DNA of 64,000 nt. It comes from Plasmodium brasilianum (lineage: Eukaryota > Apicomplexa > Aconoidasida > Haemosporida > Plasmodiidae). The first letter of the stretch is position 1. Each line of letters begins with the position of its first letter. The notes under the pieces are model-generated. The model was not told the DNA's origin. It was given only the letters and a program-made list of their open reading frames with translations, and did not search any database. Where the stretch lies: the NCBI RefSeq assembly GCF_023973825.1, contig NC_090126.1, positions 1,659,001 through 1,723,000 of the forward strand. The letters run 5' to 3'. Below, piece after piece: positions 16,150 through 29,100 of the stretch. The position numbers were made by a program, and so were the translations under genes.

Positions 16150-19100
16150 ATGAGCCGTCAGTCCTCTATCTTCAGCCCAAAAAATGTTCCTTCACAATGT
16201 AAAAGGTAAATATATACATATCAAAATGTTTATGTTCAGGTTTATGTTTCACTAAAAGGAGTAGAGAGCATGAACGAAATTAAAAAAAATTAAAATAAAA
16301 GAAAATAAAATAAAAGAAAATAAAAGAAAATAAAAGAAAATAAAAGAAAATAAAGAAAATAAAAGAAAATAAAAGAAAAGAAGAAAAAAAAAAGTAATTA
16401 AAAATAATGAAAATCAAGTAATTAACAAAAAGTAAAAATGTAATTATATTTATACCAAAATTCGAGGTGAAATTAAAAAAATAAAAATAAAAATATTGCA
16501 GTAAAGTTTTAGCAGTAGTTAATGTATAATATTATAATTTTTCGTTCCCCGAACATATTGCCTATTGCATACATATAAATATGTATATATATAAATATTA
16601 TACATGTAAATATATATATACATTTACACGTCTGTACGCGCAACGTTTTGCGTATATTCAATTATGTAGTAATGTTCTTTATGCGTATAAATCCCCATAC
16701 CCTTTTTTTTTTTTTTTTTTTTTTCCAACAAATAATACCTTTCATTTCAAATTACAATTTTTTTTTTTTTAAAATAAATTTCACTTTTTCACTGGCAAAT
16801 TAAGAATTCTACATTTTTTTCAAAACATGGATTGTCGTAACTTTGTATATATATATATATATATATATATACTTTTATACATTTATAAATCTATACTTAT
16901 AAATCTATTCATATATTAATTTGTAATGGTGTGCATGGTAATTAAAAAAATATATTTTTTACGTTGTAAGAAATTAAAAAATTTAATAATAGATGAAATG
17001 ATTTAATTCTCTACAGGACTGTTAGTTTGCAAAATAACAATTTTTAGTACTCCTTTTTCTCCCATTTTGTCATATTTTTCTATTTTTTTTTTCCATTTTT
17101 TCCGTTTTTCCCTTTTTTCTACATGTGTTATTTGATTTTGCTTCCCCTTCTTCGTTCTTCCGAATAGTTACAGAAAGCACTATTTCTCTGAATTTTGATG
17201 AACGCGCAATTTTTTTGATAATGCTAATTATGGCACAGTCAGATGGTAATATAAACATTTACATATATATATATGGATGAATATGTACATACATATAGAC
17301 AAATGTTTACGTGTGCAAATATGTATATATATATATATATACATACACATATACATATATATACATATATATATATATAATATATATATGTGTAGGTGTA
17401 CTTTAAAATGTGTTGAAAATATACATATTTAAGCGTGTTACTGAAAATAGTACAATATTATCACCCCCTTAGTAGAGCTAAACCAAGATCTACCCAAGAA
17501 AAACAGCCAAAATGGTGTTAACCTATCACAAGAAATGTACAAATAAAATAAAAAATATAGTAAAATGTACTAAAATAATATGAAAAAAAAAAAAAAAAAA
17601 GAAATAGCTATTTAATAATAGCTTCCCTCCCCCTGTCTATCCATTTTGAAGTATGTGTTGTGATTTACCTTTTTACAAAAATATGTTTTAAATAATCAGA
17701 TATGATGAAACAAATATTGATGAACTAAAAAAAAAAGTGAATGATTTAGAACTGCAGCTCGAATATGAAATAAATAGACACGATGCTGAGATTAAGGAAA
17801 GGTAAAAGGAAAAAAGAAAGTTCTTAAAGAAAAAATATGTGGAAAAAATAAAGAAGACGATAGAAAAAAAAAATTCATTTTTTGTAATGTATTATTTATG
17901 CACACGTACATGTGGTATATATGTGTTTATGTGTATACTACATTTGCTTATAATGCCCACGTATTATATGTAAATATATTAATGCACAACTGCACGAATG
18001 TGTGAGTGTATGAATGTATGGATGTAGGACTTCACAAATGCAAGAACGTACGGGTCGCCCGTGAACACTGCCGCATTTTTTTTTAAACAAACGCAGGGAT
18101 GAAACGATAAAAATGCTTGAGGAAAAAATAAACGAACTGGAAAACTGCAAAAGAGAAACAGAAGAAAAGGATGATGCTATTTTAAATATGAGTGAACAAC
18201 TTTTAATATTATCTAATAAATATGATATTTTAGTAAAAGAAACTAAATTACAAGAAGAAGAATTAAAACATCTTAAGAATAAAAAAAGGTATAGAAATGA
18301 TGAAACAAATGAATATATAGGAACTTTGAAAAAACAGAATAATGATTTTAAAAAAGATAACGAATTAATAAATGATAAGAATGCTCAATTATTAAAAGAA
18401 AACAGTACATTAAAAAATTCTTGTAAAATATTACAAGAACAGTTGGACGAAAATAGGAAAAACTTGGAACTTGTTAAGAAGCAAATAACAAAAGTAGGGC
18501 ATATAGGAAGTGCTTGATATGCCTCTCTCGCATATTTGGAAAAATAAATGCATAATATAGTGCACCTTTAATTGCCCTATATTCGTTTTATACGTCCACT
18601 TTTAAAAAATTTTTTTTTTTATATAAATATATGCATGTATAACTACATTTACACGTAAAACTATGTATGTATATATGCTTATCTACATGACAGGATTTCG
18701 ATCAGAAGAATGCACTGAAGATACTAAATATAGGAACCGTTAGTATTTCTCTAATTCATTACATAGATTATTAGCAAAACTGTGGTTTCATTTTTGCTTA
18801 AACTGGCAACTGGGAATCTGCCTCTTCTTTGAAAATATTCCCTCTATTTGTGGAATTGCAAATATATATTTTGCTTTATTCCTGCGTCGCTGCCTTTGAA
18901 TTTCGTTTCTAACTTTTGCCATATTATCCCATATTATTCCATATGTTTCCGTATTATCCCATACTTTGCCGTATTATGCCTCATTTTTCCATATATCTTT
19001 TTTTTTCTTTCCTCAATACAGGAACTGATATACAAAAGGAATGAGAATACAGGTAATTTGTAACCCCTTTTTTTTTTTTTTTCTCATAAAATTTAGTTAG

Positions 19101-21041
19101 GTATAGCATTTGTTTTTTCTTTCGTACTGTTCATCCTATTATATACAGATAACTCGAATTCCCTTAAATTAGAATTAGAATATAAAGATATGATAATAAA
19201 AAGGCTACTAAGAAAAAGGGTTATCGATGAGGAAGTGATGAAACTTGAGTCGAACAGCAAAAACAATGGCAGTGACAACAGCAATGGAAACAGCAGTGGA
19301 AACAACATTGACAATAATGATAATAATAATAACAGTAATAACGGAAGAAGCAATAGCAATGACCAGCTAGTTAACTATAAAGTAATACAGACTCAGAATA
19401 GTGCCTCCTTTTTGTACTCAGCAACCACATTTTTGTTCTCCATTTTTGCTTTATTATTTTATTTTTATATTTTACTTTTTATTTTTACTTTTTATATTTT
19501 ACTTTTTATTTTTACTTTTTATTTTTACTTTTTATTTCTACTTTTTATTTTTACTTTTTATTTCTACTTTTTATTTTTACTTTTTATTTTTACTTTTTAT
19601 TTTTACTTTTTATTTTTACTTTTTATTTTTACTTTTTATTTTTACTTTTTATTTCTACTTTTTATTTCTACTTTTTATTTTTACTTTTTATTTTCAATTT
19701 TTAATTCTATATTTTTATATTTTCTTTTTAGCAAAAAGTGGACGAACTATATCAGAAATACCTCAATTCCCAAAGTGATAACGATAAATTGAACGTACGA
19801 AAAGAAGAGAAAAAACAATGAAATATAATAAAGTATAATATAATCTAATATAATGTTATATGATAAAAAATAATAAAGTTAAATAAAGTTAAAAGAAAAA
19901 AATAAAAAATAAAATAAAATAAAATAAAATAAAACGACAGAGACCTTGTAGAATGAAGCGCGTATGTTTACATTAAGGAAGTGCAATTTATGTGAAAAAA
20001 TATTTTTTGTTACCATCTTTTCAGAATAAAATTAGCAAATTAAACGACAATATAAATGACCTGAAAAAAGAAAACGTTGACCTGTTGAGCATTATAGTAA
20101 ATTTTTTTTTTTTTTTTTTTTTATATTTTTTCTCACCATTAGTGCTCTATTGCTTTGTATAATATTTTACTATGAGTTACCCATCTTTTTGTTTTATTTT
20201 TTTCTGATTGGACGAAAATTTTTTTTTTTTTTTTTTTTTATATTTTTTCTCACCATTAGTGCTCTATTGCTTTGTATAATATTTTACTATGAGTTACCCA
20301 TCTTTTTGTTTTATTTTTTTCTGATTGGACGAAAATTTTTTTTTTTTTTTTTTTCTCCCCCCCCTTTTATTAAGGACACATTAAGAGAATACATAAACAA
20401 GGTGTATAAGGAGGATGTGAATATTCATCAGTAATTTATAATAATATAATATTTGGAAAAAAAAAAAATATGTACACATATACTAGGGAGTATAGCGCAT
20501 ATTTTTGTATAATTGTTACTGCGCCATTTGATATTAATAATGTATTTAAAAGAATGAATTTTATTTTACACGATTTGTATAATTGCACATAAACCTACAA
20601 ACAAACCTACATATGCACTGTATTTTCCGTACTATCCCTTACAGATTTGATGATTTGATAAATAATCTTTTGAAGGAGAATTCGACCTTAAATGAAGAGT
20701 TGACGAAGCAAAAAAGAAAGTAAGGATTAAAAAAAGTAGAAAAAAATTATAAAGGCTCAAAAGTGGGGGATACAACATTATACATCCTTTTTTTTCTTTT
20801 TTTTTATGGTCTCATGTGATATATTTTCCTTTGTAGGAATATGGTGGACACGTATTACTTTAACAAAGAATTACAATTTATGCAAAATGACAAATTAAAA
20901 ATTATTGAAAAATTTGATAACACAAATATTAATAAAATCCCTCATTTATATAAACCACTCAATGTAACCCTCAACGAGGAAAGTAATAATAGGGATATGG
21001 AACATGCTCTGTTTGATGGTGGTTATAATAGTAACTCTTAA
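16150..21041 (+). CDS. Coiled-coil protein of unknown function, 11 exons
   Basis: Exons: 16150-16205, 17700-17801, 18097-18493, 18694-18738, 19022-19052, 19149-19381, 19732-19794, 20025-20096, 20375-20430, 20645-20719, 20837-21041. All introns have GT...AG ends and the phases match at every joint, giving 444 residues. The protein starts [19 protein letters not shown]. It is then almost continuous coiled coil ([56 protein letters not shown]). An Asn/Ser-rich insert in exon 6 ([15 protein letters not shown]) interrupts it. The tail ([13 protein letters not shown]…[12 protein letters not shown]) is not coiled coil. Eleven small exons are unusual beside its mostly few-exon neighbours. I do not recognise the family; a cytoskeletal or centrosome-type role would be a guess. 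The very long first intron (16206-17699) is the least certain joint. Confidence 0.78.
16262..16395 (+). repeat. AAAATAAAAGA repeats in intron 1 of the coiled-coil gene
   Basis: Purine-rich ten-base-like units of AAAATAAAAG, ending in poly-A. No coding sense. Confidence 0.8.
19455..19715 (+). repeat. CTTTTTATTTTTA minisatellite filling intron 6
   Basis: About 20 copies of a 12-13-bp TTTTTATTTTTAC/TTTTTATTTCTAC unit fill intron 19382-19731. Read through, it gives a false FYFYFLF peptide. Confidence 0.9.
20122..20355 (+). repeat. Perfect 117-bp tandem duplication in intron 8
   Basis: The segment beginning TATATTTTTTCTCACCATTA occurs at 20122 and again at 20239. The unit, which includes ACTATGAGTTACCCATC and ends in a poly-T run, is repeated without visible mismatch. 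It lies inside intron 20097-20374, so the reading frame is unaffected. Confidence 0.95.
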
Positions 21042-22352
21042 TAAATTTTGAACATATATAAGGAGAAATCTTACATATGCACATATATCATTTAGTCAAA
21101 CAAACGAGTAAATATTGACAATTTTGGCTTATGTTTATGTGCAGCATTTATATTAACAACATTCAAAATAAAAATAAAGAAGAAAAAAAAAAAAATAAAA
21201 ATAAAAACTTATACCTCTTCCCCCACCTTTATCGTTTACCTTTTATGGAAACTTAGACATATTAATTTATTTATATTCGTCTTTTAACATATGGTTTTAC
21301 ATATGTTTTTACGTATGTTTTAAATGATATAATACAATTGATCAATTGTTTTTTTGATTTTTTTTTTTTTTTTGGAGCTACTCTTTCATTACTATGTTTA
21401 CTATTACTATGAATAATGCTAGAGAAATGTATATTCAAAATAATAATAAAAAAATAAAATGTAAAAAAAAATTGACCGAAGGCATTTCCTCTTTTCTAGT
21501 GAAGTACAACTGTAATTATCAATTTAAGTTAAACAAAAAAAAAAAAAAAAAAAAAAATAAGAAAGAAAGAAAGAAAGAAAGGATGATTTCCTTCATTTTT
21601 ACTTGTCAATAAATTTTTTTTGTGTTTTTATGTGATATTTGTTCTCTAATTTTTTTATTTTTTTAATATTTATGTGAATATGTCTGATGCATGGACGTTT
21701 GTGTGTGTTTATATGAATTATATAAATGTATATGTAATGTATATGCATATATATTTTTATTTTTACCTTCATTTTTATTGTGATTTTAATTATAATTATA
21801 ATTTTAATTTAATTTTTTTTTTTTTACGTCTACTAAGCATTTCCTAAATGAGCATACTATTAAGCACATACCTATTAAAAAAGCAAAAATGTGTTATTCA
21901 TATGAATGGGTAAATACATTTGTCAAAGTTAATGTTAGAGTTTTTTCCATTTTTTAAAGAAAAACTTTGTATGTATGGGTATATGTATAAATAAGTATGT
22001 ACGTACGTATGTATGGTGAATATACGCCCTTCTTTCCACGTTAATACTCAAGAGAAAACGCGCACATATCAGATAATAATAAACTTGTGTATGAAGCCCT
22101 TGTTTCATTCTAACCCCCAGCAGGAATAATTTTATTTTTAAAACTAAATTTTTATGTAATTTCACAAAAAAAATCAATCATTAACGTTTAACTATTAACA
22201 TTTAAGCAGAAACTCTGTGTTTATTGCGCGCATTCCTATACATGTATAATCTGCATACACACACATATAAGTATATATACATAGTATATACATATATATA
22301 TTCTTACGTGCACGCGTATATATGTACACGCCGTGTGTGTGTGTTGGTAAAT
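21042..22352. other. Intergenic region between two coiled-coil genes
   Basis: No gene seen. It holds poly-A/T runs (21359-21373, 21536-21558), a (GAAA)n near 21561-21580, and ACATATAT-type tracts upstream of the next ATG. A Lys/Asn-rich open frame at 21394-21612 is low complexity. Confidence 0.5.
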
Positions 22353-22988
22353 ATGGACCTTGAAATTGTTGAGGACAAATTGAAAAAACTGGAAGAAGAA
22401 TTGGAAGAGTACCGAAAGAATCAATTTCACAAAGTGGAAAAAATAATAAATGAAGTAAAATTATTAGAAACAAATATAAAAGAATTAAATAAAAGGAAGA
22501 TTACGAAATGCTTAGTAAATGCTAATAAATCATTTGAAAAAAAAATTATAGAAAAAACAAGGAAATGTAGTAAAAAAAAAAAATATATAAAGGATATAAA
22601 AAAGGATATAGTACACGAATTAATGTTATTAAAGGAAAAGAAAAAAAATAATAATAATAATTTTCTAAACACGAAATTTAATTTCCAATATATACATGCC
22701 ATTGAAAATGAAATAAATAAAACCTTTCTTGTTTTAAATATACAAAGACAATATATACTGAAATTTATATTTGAAAAATTGAACAAATTTAAAAATAAAT
22801 CTTTAGCTTATTATGATAAATATTTAAATATACAAAAAGAAATAGATACATTATTCCACTCAATAAATAAAAGTGCATTAACTGATATTTTTGTGTTAAC
22901 TAAAAATTCTTTATTTTTTCAGAAGGAACTAGCAACTATGTTTCAACAATTTCATTATCAAATAGAAAACTCGTTAACACACACGTGA
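22353..22988 (+). CDS. Small lysine-rich coiled-coil protein of unknown function
   Basis: A single exon of 211 residues. The ATG at 22353 (MDLEIVEDKLKKLEEELEEY) is chosen because everything upstream in the frame is a Tyr/His/Ile translation of an ACATATAT tract. Residues 1-100 are charged coiled coil, very basic from about residue 45 (KRKITKCLVNANKSFEKKII). A short poly-Asn/Lys tract follows, then a helical, hydrophobic C-terminal half (FVLTKNSLFFQKELATMFQQFHYQIENSL). No catalytic or metal-binding motif is visible. I do not recognise it. Same strand as the preceding coiled-coil gene, but 1.3 kb apart. Confidence 0.72.
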   Translation: MDLEIVEDKLKKLEEELEEYRKNQFHKVEKIINEVKLLETNIKELNKRKITKCLVNANKSFEKKIIEKTRKCSKKKKYIKDIKKDIVHELMLLKEKKKNNNNNFLNTKFNFQYIHAIENEINKTFLVLNIQRQYILKFIFEKLNKFKNKSLAYYDKYLNIQKEIDTLFHSINKSALTDIFVLTKNSLFFQKELATMFQQFHYQIENSLTHT

Positions 22989-24902
22989 ATTTGTATATGC
23001 TCGAATAACTGAATGTCGAAGAAAACCTTGGGGTTTGTGTATAAACCTACTGTTAACTTGTGCCTCAGCTAGACTTTATTTCTCTTTAAATTAACTTTAA
23101 TTTGCCGTTAATTTAGTATAGTATAATGTGTAGTATGATTTAATTTTTTTTTTCTTTTTTTTTTTATGTGTAATCCTTTTTGTTGGCTATTACAAGTGCC
23201 GCATTTTTTTTAAAAGAACACTGTCCATGACACATGTACATACACAATTATAATTTAAAAAATATTTTAATTTTTAACACTTTTTTTTCCTTTATTTTTA
23301 GTGTAATAGGCGATACGCAATATTGTTTTTGACTCCTTTTGTCCTTTCATTTTCTTTTTTTTTCCTTTCCCACTTCATCTTTTTATTTATGTGCACGTTA
23401 TGAAGCAGTGTATATATCCACATATATCACAGTTGTATATATATAACACACATAATATATATATATAATATGTACGTATAATGCATTATACAAATATATA
23501 TTCATTTATATGATTTGTTTGATGTGTAGATAAATACTATTGCAGTCTATAGATGGTATAAAAGATTAACAAATTTTTGTCTTTTAAACTAATTTTAATA
23601 ATTTTTAGAAATGAATCCTCATCATTTATTAATATATATCTAATGTGAAATTATATTAAAGCATTGTATTATCTATATCATTTAAAAATGTAAAACAAAA
23701 ATATAGACAGGCATAAGGGAAGAAATGCCCTCATAGTAACGAACAGAAGGTGATCATAAATAGCAACAGGGAATTTCTATAAAAAAGTGCAAACGTACAG
23801 TGCAGATAATTTTTCTTTTTTGTCCTTCTTTCTTTTTTCCCTCTTTCTTATATTTTTCTCATTTTTCAAGCAATATTTGATCTTATAAAATTCTCTAAGT
23901 TTTTGTGTATATTTTATTGTGTCATGTTTGTATGGAAATAAAAAACATTCTTAAATGGACTTAGCACAAAAGTGTTCAATGCATAAACGTTGGGTATTTT
24001 ATATATTTCCACATTTTGTATTTTACGATCATGTATATATACATACTTACAACCATTCTTACATACAAATATACATACATACATGCAAATATACATACAT
24101 ACAAATACACTTACATATAAATACACTTACATACAAATACACTTACATACAAATACACTTACATACAAATACACTTACATACAAATACACTTACATACAA
24201 ATACACTTACATACAAATACACTTACATACAAATACACTTACATACAAATACACTTACATACAAATACACTTACATACAAATACACTTACATACAAATAC
24301 ACTTACATACAAATACACTTACATACAAATACACTTACATACAAATACACTTACATACAAATACACTTACATACAAATACACTTACATACAAATACACTT
24401 ACATACAAATACACTTACATACAAATACACTTACATACAAATACACTTACATACAAATACACTTACATACAAATATACTTACATACATACAAATCGTAAA
24501 TATATATATGCACATCATACACCGTATATGAACGATCTGTTATATCATACATGTAACACATTTTCCACCTATGACGTTAAGTAATAAATTAAACATTTAA
24601 TACATTTGTGTTCTCTCAATATACTATTAAATGGGGAAAAATTTTAAACTTAATTTTATTAAATGAAGAAAATCAAATGAATAAATCTTCTGTTAACATT
24701 TTTTTTTTAACGAAATGAAAAGAACAGGAAAGGCAAAAAAAATAAAACAAAATGAGATAAAATAAAACATTATGCAATACAATAAAACATAATAAAACAA
24801 AACAAAGTTAAAATGTTGATATGAAATACATAAACATGTATATTTATATCTCACAGGATATCAAATGGGTTTTATGCTAATTAACAAGCCATATATATAT
24901 TG

Positions 24903-24933
<31 letters not shown>

Positions 24934-26139
24934 GTTACATACGTATGCTTATAATATACAAATATGCATATACATACATATGTATGCAAGAACATAGAAA
25001 TATAAATGTTTGTATGCATACATCCCCTTTTGTATTCGTCATATTATGTTATTATATGTCAACCCTTTATTCTTTTAATATCTTTACAAAACATAATTTA
25101 AAAAAAAAAAAAATGGAAAAGCAAAGAAAATAAAGAAAGAGATTTTTTAACATATTCATTTATTACATTTAGTACAATCATTACTACGTGCAAATTTGAA
25201 TTAAAAAACATATATATGCGTATGATATTTTTTTAAATTATTCGCTCTTGTATTAAAATTTTATATATATGATAGAATTATTAAAATTCAATTATATTTT
25301 TCAATTTTACATTCTGAAAAAAAAAATCTTGAAAAATAAGAAGCCATAAAAAGAAACATAAGAAGCGCAAAAATCGTATAAAAAACGCAGTAAACGTTAA
25401 AAATGTAAAAAAAAAGTAGTAAACGCTGAAATCGTAAAAACGCAGAAAGCGATAAACGTAATGAACGTAAAAAGCATAAAACAAATGACCGAAATAAACA
25501 GAATGAAAAATAATTTATCTTTTTAATATTTTCGTATTTCATATATTCATGTTTTTCATTTTTTAAAAAATAACATAGTATTTTTAATAAAGTTGAAAAG
25601 GGAAAGTATTAAAAATATTATTGATATTATAAAGTTCGTTTAATTGTAAATATATATATAATATATAATGCTTTTTACTTGTTCATAAATATGTATATAT
25701 CCATATATATATAACTGTTCGTGTATGCCCCATTATATAAGCGATATATATTACATAATTATTTTTCATTTTTTACGTAATTTATATATACGCTATATAT
25801 GTTAATTCGAGAAAAAGTGAATTAAAGCGAAGATAAAAACGGAAATATATTAAATGAGAGAACAGAAAATTAAGAGAAAATTGTTTTTATAAATAAAACC
25901 TACATTTTTTCATTCTTAATATTTTACTCGAATTTATGCGTAGGAGCATAATAGCAAATTGCTCGTTACAGATATACATATTCGTATGTATCACTTGTGT
26001 ACATATGTACATATATATATATTTATATATACGTATACATGTGCATGTATATACCGTTAAGTAAATATATAAAAAAAAAGACCCTACATGAAAAAGCATA
26101 TATATATATATATATATAGTAGCTATACATTAGGACAAA
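22989..26139. other. 3.1-kb intergenic region upstream of the PAT1-like gene
   Basis: No supported gene. It contains the 16-bp array at 24101-24484, several (AT)n stretches (23450-23470, 24900-24932, 26099-26118) and a run of AAACGCA/GAAACAT-type words at 25360-25490. The segment 23700-23810 is less AT-rich but shows no splice-linked frame or RNA motif I can name. Confidence 0.5.
24101..24484. repeat. 16-bp minisatellite (AAATACACTTACATAC), 24 copies
   Basis: The array is nearly perfect, with the first and last units slightly changed (ATATAAAT, AAATATACTT). It is open in more than one frame and yields a false peptide of period 16 residues. Confidence 0.97.
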
Positions 26140-29100
26140 ATGAAGAATTATAATTCAAGCAGTTCAAGGAACAAATATAAGGGTGAGAATAGCAGCTATA
26201 ATAATGGTTATAGTGGTTACAATTACTATAACAACTATTATTATAATAACAATTTGTCTTATTACAAAAAAAAAAATAGTATATATGGAAAAGGTGTGTA
26301 CTATAATGAATATACGAAGGAAAAGGATAAAAATAATAAAAACTCAGATATAATTTTACATAAAAAGTATGATGACAAAAAAAATGAGATTGAACAAGAA
26401 TTAAACGAAATTGACCAAATAAAAAATGATAGTGTTCTTGAAGAAGTAGATAAAATTAATAACATCACATTTGGTAATGATGATAATTTGGATTGTGATT
26501 TTTCTTATATTATGAGTAATAATTTAATTGAAAATGAAAAGAAAATATTTAAATTAAATAAGTTAGAAAATAAAAATCTGAATTGTTCAGAATTTTCTAA
26601 ATTAGAGGAAAATAATGATAATTTATTAGATGATAGTAGTACTGATTTTATAAAAATGGGGGAAAATAAGAGAAAAGAACATTTTTTAAAATATGAGAAT
26701 GAAATAAATTACAATGAAAGAAATAGAAAAAAGGGAACACAAAATGATAATATTATTCATAGTAATAATAAAAATGTGGAAAAAAAAATGCTTTCCAAAA
26801 ATAATAAAGTAAGTAAAGAAAATGATGACCTGTTTCAATTTGATAATAAAGTATCCAACTTAACGGAGTTTATAAATAAAAATATATTTTACTCTAATGA
26901 GAATGACGAGCTGAATGATGGACAGTCGTCAGGAAATGGAGATCCATTTAATTTTATGAATTTTGATACCACTAATGAAGGTTTTAAAGAATTGAGGGAG
27001 TTAAAAAAGGATTATAGGAATAATAAAAATATTATAAACGTTACACACGAAAATGAGGAAAATGGAAAAAATAATTATGTGAAAAAAAAAGTAAATAGTG
27101 AGGAAGAGGATGAAGAAATAACGGAAAAAAAAGAAAAAAGACTGGACGAATGTAAACTGAGTGAAAATGAATTTACAAGAATGCATTTATTGAGCAGTTA
27201 TGAACAAATTCATGACAACAGAACATATAATAATGAAAATTACAAAGATGTGGATTATTTTAGCTGTTTAAAAAAAAAAAATATGAACATTACAGGATAT
27301 AATAAAAGATGGAAAGATGAAAGTAATGATATTGATAGCGATAATATTAATGAAAAAAGTAGCGGTAGTAATAACAATAATAGGAGTAAATACAATAGTA
27401 GGAGTACGAGCAATAATAATGATAGTAACAATAATATCAGTGGTAATGGTAAAACTTTGTTGGAACAAAATTATTCTGAACACGCAAGAATTTTAACGCT
27501 TAACATGATGAACAACATGGATAATATTTTTTCCGCAAGCGGTATAAATGAATTAGTGGAGTCAAAAAATTTTGTTGCTGATGAGAAACTCGATTTGTTA
27601 AATGAAGTTAGAAACGTATATAGTGATATGAACGATTTGAAGGGAATGAATGACAAGAATGGTATGAATGATATGGATGATATTAATGGTATGAATGATA
27701 TGAAGTGCACAAAGCGAATGAAGGACAAGAAGGCCATCAACAATATGAGGGAGGTGAACGGTGTGAATAATGTTGAAGTGTATGAAGTGAAACACATGAG
27801 AAACCAAAATGATATAAACAGCATTCTAGAGTCTAGCTATATTAATGGTGGTACTGGCATTAATGAAAATTATGTGGTTACGTCAAATAAATATCCAAGA
27901 AATAATGTTAATAATTTTAAGCTGAAAGATAATGATATTAATGAAACTTTTTTGTTACATATTAATGAAAAAAAGGATATACCCTATAAGAATAGAGTTA
28001 ACTATAATTTAAATAATAGTAATAATAAGTATAATGATATTAGTGAAGGTTTAAAGAACTATAGGGAAGAAGAATATTCAAATGAAAATTGTATATCCCA
28101 AGAGCATATGATAAGAAAAAATGAAGAAGAAGGAAAAACAAAATATTTTGTTTGCAATATAAATAATGATGATAAAGATACAGATTTAAGAGAATTAAAG
28201 TATAACAAAGAAATATTACATGATGAACATATACTAAGTAATGCTGATAATTTTTTATTAAGAAACCATTTTGAAGATGAAAATTATTATATAAATTTAA
28301 ATAGTAAATTAAATAATTTTACAGAAGATGATTTGCTTTATTTGAAAGACGAAGAAAACATTAAATTAAATGCTGAAGAAGATATGAACGTTTTGAATAT
28401 TTTAAATGAATATTACCTAGATGCTAAATCAACTGATTTTATGTTAATGGGAAAAAATAAGGAGATATTTGCAGATGAAGACCAAAATGTAGAAAGCAAA
28501 AATAACATACCTGACGGGATAAGTAAACCACACACGAATGATGATCGTAGTTACGTTAAAAACTATGGTCAGGGGAAAGATAGTGGTTATGACCATGGGT
28601 GTGATGGAAAATATGATAGTAATGAGCATGAAGATGCTCATTATTATAGCTCTAAACAGGGGGGAATTGATATTCATATAGAAACAGTAACGCCCCATAA
28701 GGGAAACAATGTTTATGTTAACAGTGGGAAAACGATTGATGATGTACCCATGAGAGAGATTCATGTAAAAGATGCACGTGTTAGAGGCCCCCGTTTGAGT
28801 GATCCCCATTTGAGCGATTCCCGCATAAGTGATAATAACAAAAGTATTCAGAACGAGGAGGGAAATAGTACCAAAGCAAGAAACATCATGCCTAATTATG
28901 GGAGTGGAACTAATAACATTCGCCTGAGCAAAAATTTGGACACGAACAATTTTTCTAAAAAGAATTATATCGGTATGTATAAGAACAACATAAAGGATAG
29001 ACCGAGTAGGAGTACACCAAATGTATATATAGAAAAGCACGAACAGAAAGGAGAGTATTTTCATAGGAATAGTGAAAGAGGAGCAAATCAAAACGAGCTG

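Noticed and set aside
24101..24484. CRISPR-like array
   Set aside because: Units are contiguous with no spacers, in a eukaryotic genome; it is a minisatellite.
23955..24584. 209- and 169-residue ORFs with a TYKYTYIQIHLHTNTL repeat
   Set aside because: Frame-shifted readings of the 16-bp array in overlapping frames; not protein-like outside the array.
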